Both the position numbers and the translations under genes were made by a program. Below, one piece after another: positions 42,173 to 43,619 of a stretch of 43,619 nt of DNA. The stretch lies in NCBI RefSeq assembly GCF_017571465.1, contig NZ_JAGETV010000020.1, positions 1 to 43,619 of the forward strand. The letters are read 5' to 3'. The notes beneath the pieces were generated by a model that ran no database searches, was not told the DNA's origin, and saw only the letters and a program-made list of their open reading frames with translations. How positions within the stretch are numbered: the first letter of the stretch is position 1; each line of letters begins with the position of its first letter. The stretch comes from Thiomicrorhabdus marina. Lineage in GTDB: Bacteria; Pseudomonadota; Gammaproteobacteria; Thiomicrospirales; Thiomicrospiraceae.

Positions 42173-42940
42173 TTAGGATTTTTTAACTGACTCAACAACG
42201 CTATACATTCCGTGCAAAACCAGATCGGGAATGTAGGTATAGCGATGATCTAAAAGTGATGCTAATTGCGCTGCATCACCGCCAGTTAAGAAGACTTTAA
42301 ACTGCGTCCCTATCTGTTGATTCAGGTCGATAATCAGCTGATTTACGAAGGCAGCAGACATATATAAAGTACCTGCCAAAATCGCACCTGCCGTATCCTT
42401 CGCCAATAACTCATCAGATAATTCTTCATCCTGTAAATCATCTGAGTCCGGTAAATCCAATAGTGCAGTATTACCGGCCAACGAATGATGCATCGTCTTA
42501 AGGCCTGGAACGATAAAACCGCCCTTATGCTGACCATCAACCACAGCATCGACCGTCATCGCAGTGCCAGCATCAACCACAACAAATGGTTCATTGGTAA
42601 TTGCCAAAGCACCTTGCATCGCTAACCAACGATCACTACCCAATTTATGGAAATCCTTATAACCCGAAACCAAATTACAACACTGACGCTGTGAACTTAA
42701 CTGAGTAGGGATAATATTCCATTCATCTTGAATAGCAGCGGTTAAATCATCTAGATTTTGTAAATTCCCCACTGTGCAAAAATACACTTCATCAACACGA
42801 TCGAATTCTGCAAAAAGCAATTCATCAATATTGGTAATAAAATCTTGTGAGTTTTCAGCACCGAGGTACTCATAGTCGCCATTTTCTGCAATGGCATACT
42901 TGATACGGCTATTGCCGATATCGATAAAAATTCTATTCAT
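42173..42940 (-). CDS. coaX: Type III pantothenate kinase
   Basis: 255 residues. The phosphate-binding DIGNSRIKYA and the DAGTAMTVDAV motif are family marks; LGSDRWLAMQGA is the pantothenate-side segment. It phosphorylates pantothenate, the first step to coenzyme A, the pathway completed partly by CoaD elsewhere in this window. birA, which often precedes it, is absent: a non-coding region and then 5S rRNA lie upstream. Confidence 0.94.
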   Translation of the reverse strand: MNRIFIDIGNSRIKYAIAENGDYEYLGAENSQDFITNIDELLFAEFDRVDEVYFCTVGNLQNLDDLTAAIQDEWNIIPTQLSSQRQCCNLVSGYKDFHKLGSDRWLAMQGALAITNEPFVVVDAGTAMTVDAVVDGQHKGGFIVPGLKTMHHSLAGNTALLDLPDSDDLQDEELSDELLAKDTAGAILAGTLYMSAAFVNQLIIDLNQQIGTQFKVFLTGGDAAQLASLLDHRYTYIPDLVLHGMYSVVESVKKS

Positions 42941-43345
42941 AGTTCAATTCATGGCCTGGTTAGACCTATCCTGAATGATTTTGTCTAAGGAACCTTTACC
43001 GCCTACTATTTAACTCTCCTGAGGCAATAAGGTTGGGATACATATCGTATATGTATCGGTGCCGTATCATACACAAAAGCCCTAGCGCCGATAACAAAAT
43101 AATAAAGGTTTTTTAGATTAAGCAAAATACCATTTATAAGCTCTTCACTAAACAATATAACTAAACATGTAGTTTTCTAATCAGGGTTTACTGAAATAAC
43201 AGCTTTACAAGCAAGTATAGAGCAAAGTAAGGAAATATTAAGGGCACGCAATGGATTAAATCTCTAGAAAATGCAGAACGAACACACTAACTTCTTAAAA
43301 CTCAGCGAAGAAGCTTACCAAGGTTAATATGGATGAATTTCAGGC
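42941..43345. other. Gene-free stretch between coaX and the rRNA terminators
   Basis: About 400 nt of A/T-rich sequence with no supported coding frame. An 8-bp inverted pair GATACATA/TATGTATC near 43036-43056 is visible. It should hold the coaX promoter on the minus strand. Confidence 0.5.
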
Positions 43346-43385
43346 AAAAAAAAACCGCCGTTCCTTCTGGAATCAGCGGTTTTTT
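43346..43385. terminator. Distal terminator downstream of the rRNA operon
   Basis: Nine A, CCGC, a TTCC/GGAA inner stem and GCGG followed by six T. It can work in either direction. It is the farthest of three hairpins past 5S. Confidence 0.8.
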
Positions 43386-43440
43386 AGGATATATACCCAT
43401 TCGGGTACAAGACCTTGGCGATGACCCAGCCCAGGCACAG
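43386..43440 (-). pseudogene. Possible duplicated 5S rRNA 3' tail
   Basis: The sequence TTTTAGGATATA (from about 43382) and CTTGGCGATGACC (43418-43430 region) repeat the junction of terminator and 5S 3' end seen at 43572-43598. The rest of 5S is not recognisable before about 43500, where CCTACTCTC recurs. It looks like a decayed copy of the 5S tail with its terminator. Only short blocks match, so this may be coincidence. Confidence 0.4.
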
Positions 43441-43462
43441 AGGCCTGGTCGCTCGCTTGCTA

Positions 43463-43486
43463 AAAATATGCCATTGGGCATATTTT
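43463..43486 (-). terminator. Hairpin between rRNA terminators
   Basis: AAAATATGCC and GGCATATTTT form a 10-bp stem with a 4-nt loop; the minus-strand copy is followed by T residues, so it may act as a second rRNA terminator. Confidence 0.55.
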
Positions 43487-43534
43487 CTATACGCGTCTCG
43501 CCCTACTCTCCCGTAGGTCATTTCGTAAAGACAT

Positions 43535-43577
43535 AAAAAAACCCCGTCAGGTTCAAAAGAACCTAACAGGGTTTTAG
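43535..43577 (-). terminator. Proximal rRNA operon terminator
   Basis: On the minus strand, AAAACCCTGTTAGGTTC, loop TTTT, GAACCTGACGGGG and T-tract form a long stem with two mismatches, starting about 6 nt past the 5S 3' end. Confidence 0.9.
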
Positions 43578-43582
43578 GATAT

Positions 43583-43619
43583 AAGCTTGGCGATGACCTA
43601 CTCTCACATGGGACCTCCC
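43583..43619 (-). rRNA. rrf: 5S ribosomal RNA, 3' end (partial, runs off the window)
   Basis: On the minus strand the end reads CATGTGAGAGTAGGTCATCG then CCAAGCTT, the standard 3' region of proteobacterial 5S rRNA. The 3' end is at about 43583; the rest lies beyond the window. A 23S and 16S gene would be expected further on. Confidence 0.9.

Noticed and set aside
43333-43536. Plus-strand open frame of 67 codons past coaX
   Set aside because: It runs through two terminator hairpins and the decayed 5S tail, with no ribosome site.

Overview
The window looks like the chromosome of a moderately AT-rich gammaproteobacterium, most like the sulfur-oxidising chemolithotrophs of the Thiomicrospira / Hydrogenovibrio / Thiomicrorhabdus group. 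This is an inference from a flavocytochrome c sulfide dehydrogenase-like flavoprotein with a cytochrome partner, fabA/fabB, a type III pantothenate kinase and typical gammaproteobacterial gene neighbourhoods. No species assignment is claimed.

Layout. 1-416: a possible transposase tail, a structured inverted repeat and a terminator. 417-2681 (minus): an fccB-like flavoprotein translationally coupled to an unusual Asp-rich monohaem cytochrome lipoprotein. 2984-4169: a thioesterase (minus) and radC (plus). 4176-13891: an accessory block with two DUF839/PhoX-like proteins (one Tat-exported, one a lipoprotein), an outer-membrane barrel, a large lipoprotein and a dihaem cytochrome lipoprotein. 14128-14529: rpmB-rpmG. 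14607-17605 (minus): a large periplasmic-sensing diguanylate cyclase and a small protein. 17867-20462 (plus): a TIGR03643 protein, mutM, a Cys/Met lipoprotein and a His-rich exported protein. 20521-24906 (minus): the molybdate system modE, modABC and a TSUP permease. 24972-29936: an HPP membrane protein, M20 amidohydrolase, small periplasmic protein, 1-Cys peroxiredoxin, coaD and rsmD. 30177-34467: a LysR regulator, a sensor histidine kinase and an OlsF-type bifunctional acyltransferase. 34537-37265 (minus): an M16 peptidase pair. 37431-40083 (plus): ftsY, a DUF2914-like membrane protein and a lytic transglycosylase-like lipoprotein. 40175-43619 (minus): fabB, fabA, tRNA-Thr(UGU), coaX, stacked terminators and the 3' end of a 5S rRNA.

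How it fits together. The core genes radC, rpmB, rpmG, mutM, coaD, rsmD, M16 pair and ftsY are a familiar gammaproteobacterial backbone, but here they are spread apart by accessory blocks. Several blocks suggest adaptation to phosphate limitation: two PhoX-family proteins, an ornithine-lipid type acyltransferase preceded by a good Pho-box-like repeat (32660-32688), and another 11-bp-periodic Pho-like array before the 65-residue gene (17746-17785). Others concern respiratory sulfur chemistry (Fcc-like pair) and molybdenum supply.

The best candidates for something undescribed are the pairing of a PhoX-like lipoprotein, with codon usage of a highly expressed gene, with a dihaem cytochrome lipoprotein of no family I recognise (9938-13891), and the Fcc-like pair in which the covalent-flavin cysteine is missing and the cytochrome carries a calcium-binding-like Asp-rich domain.
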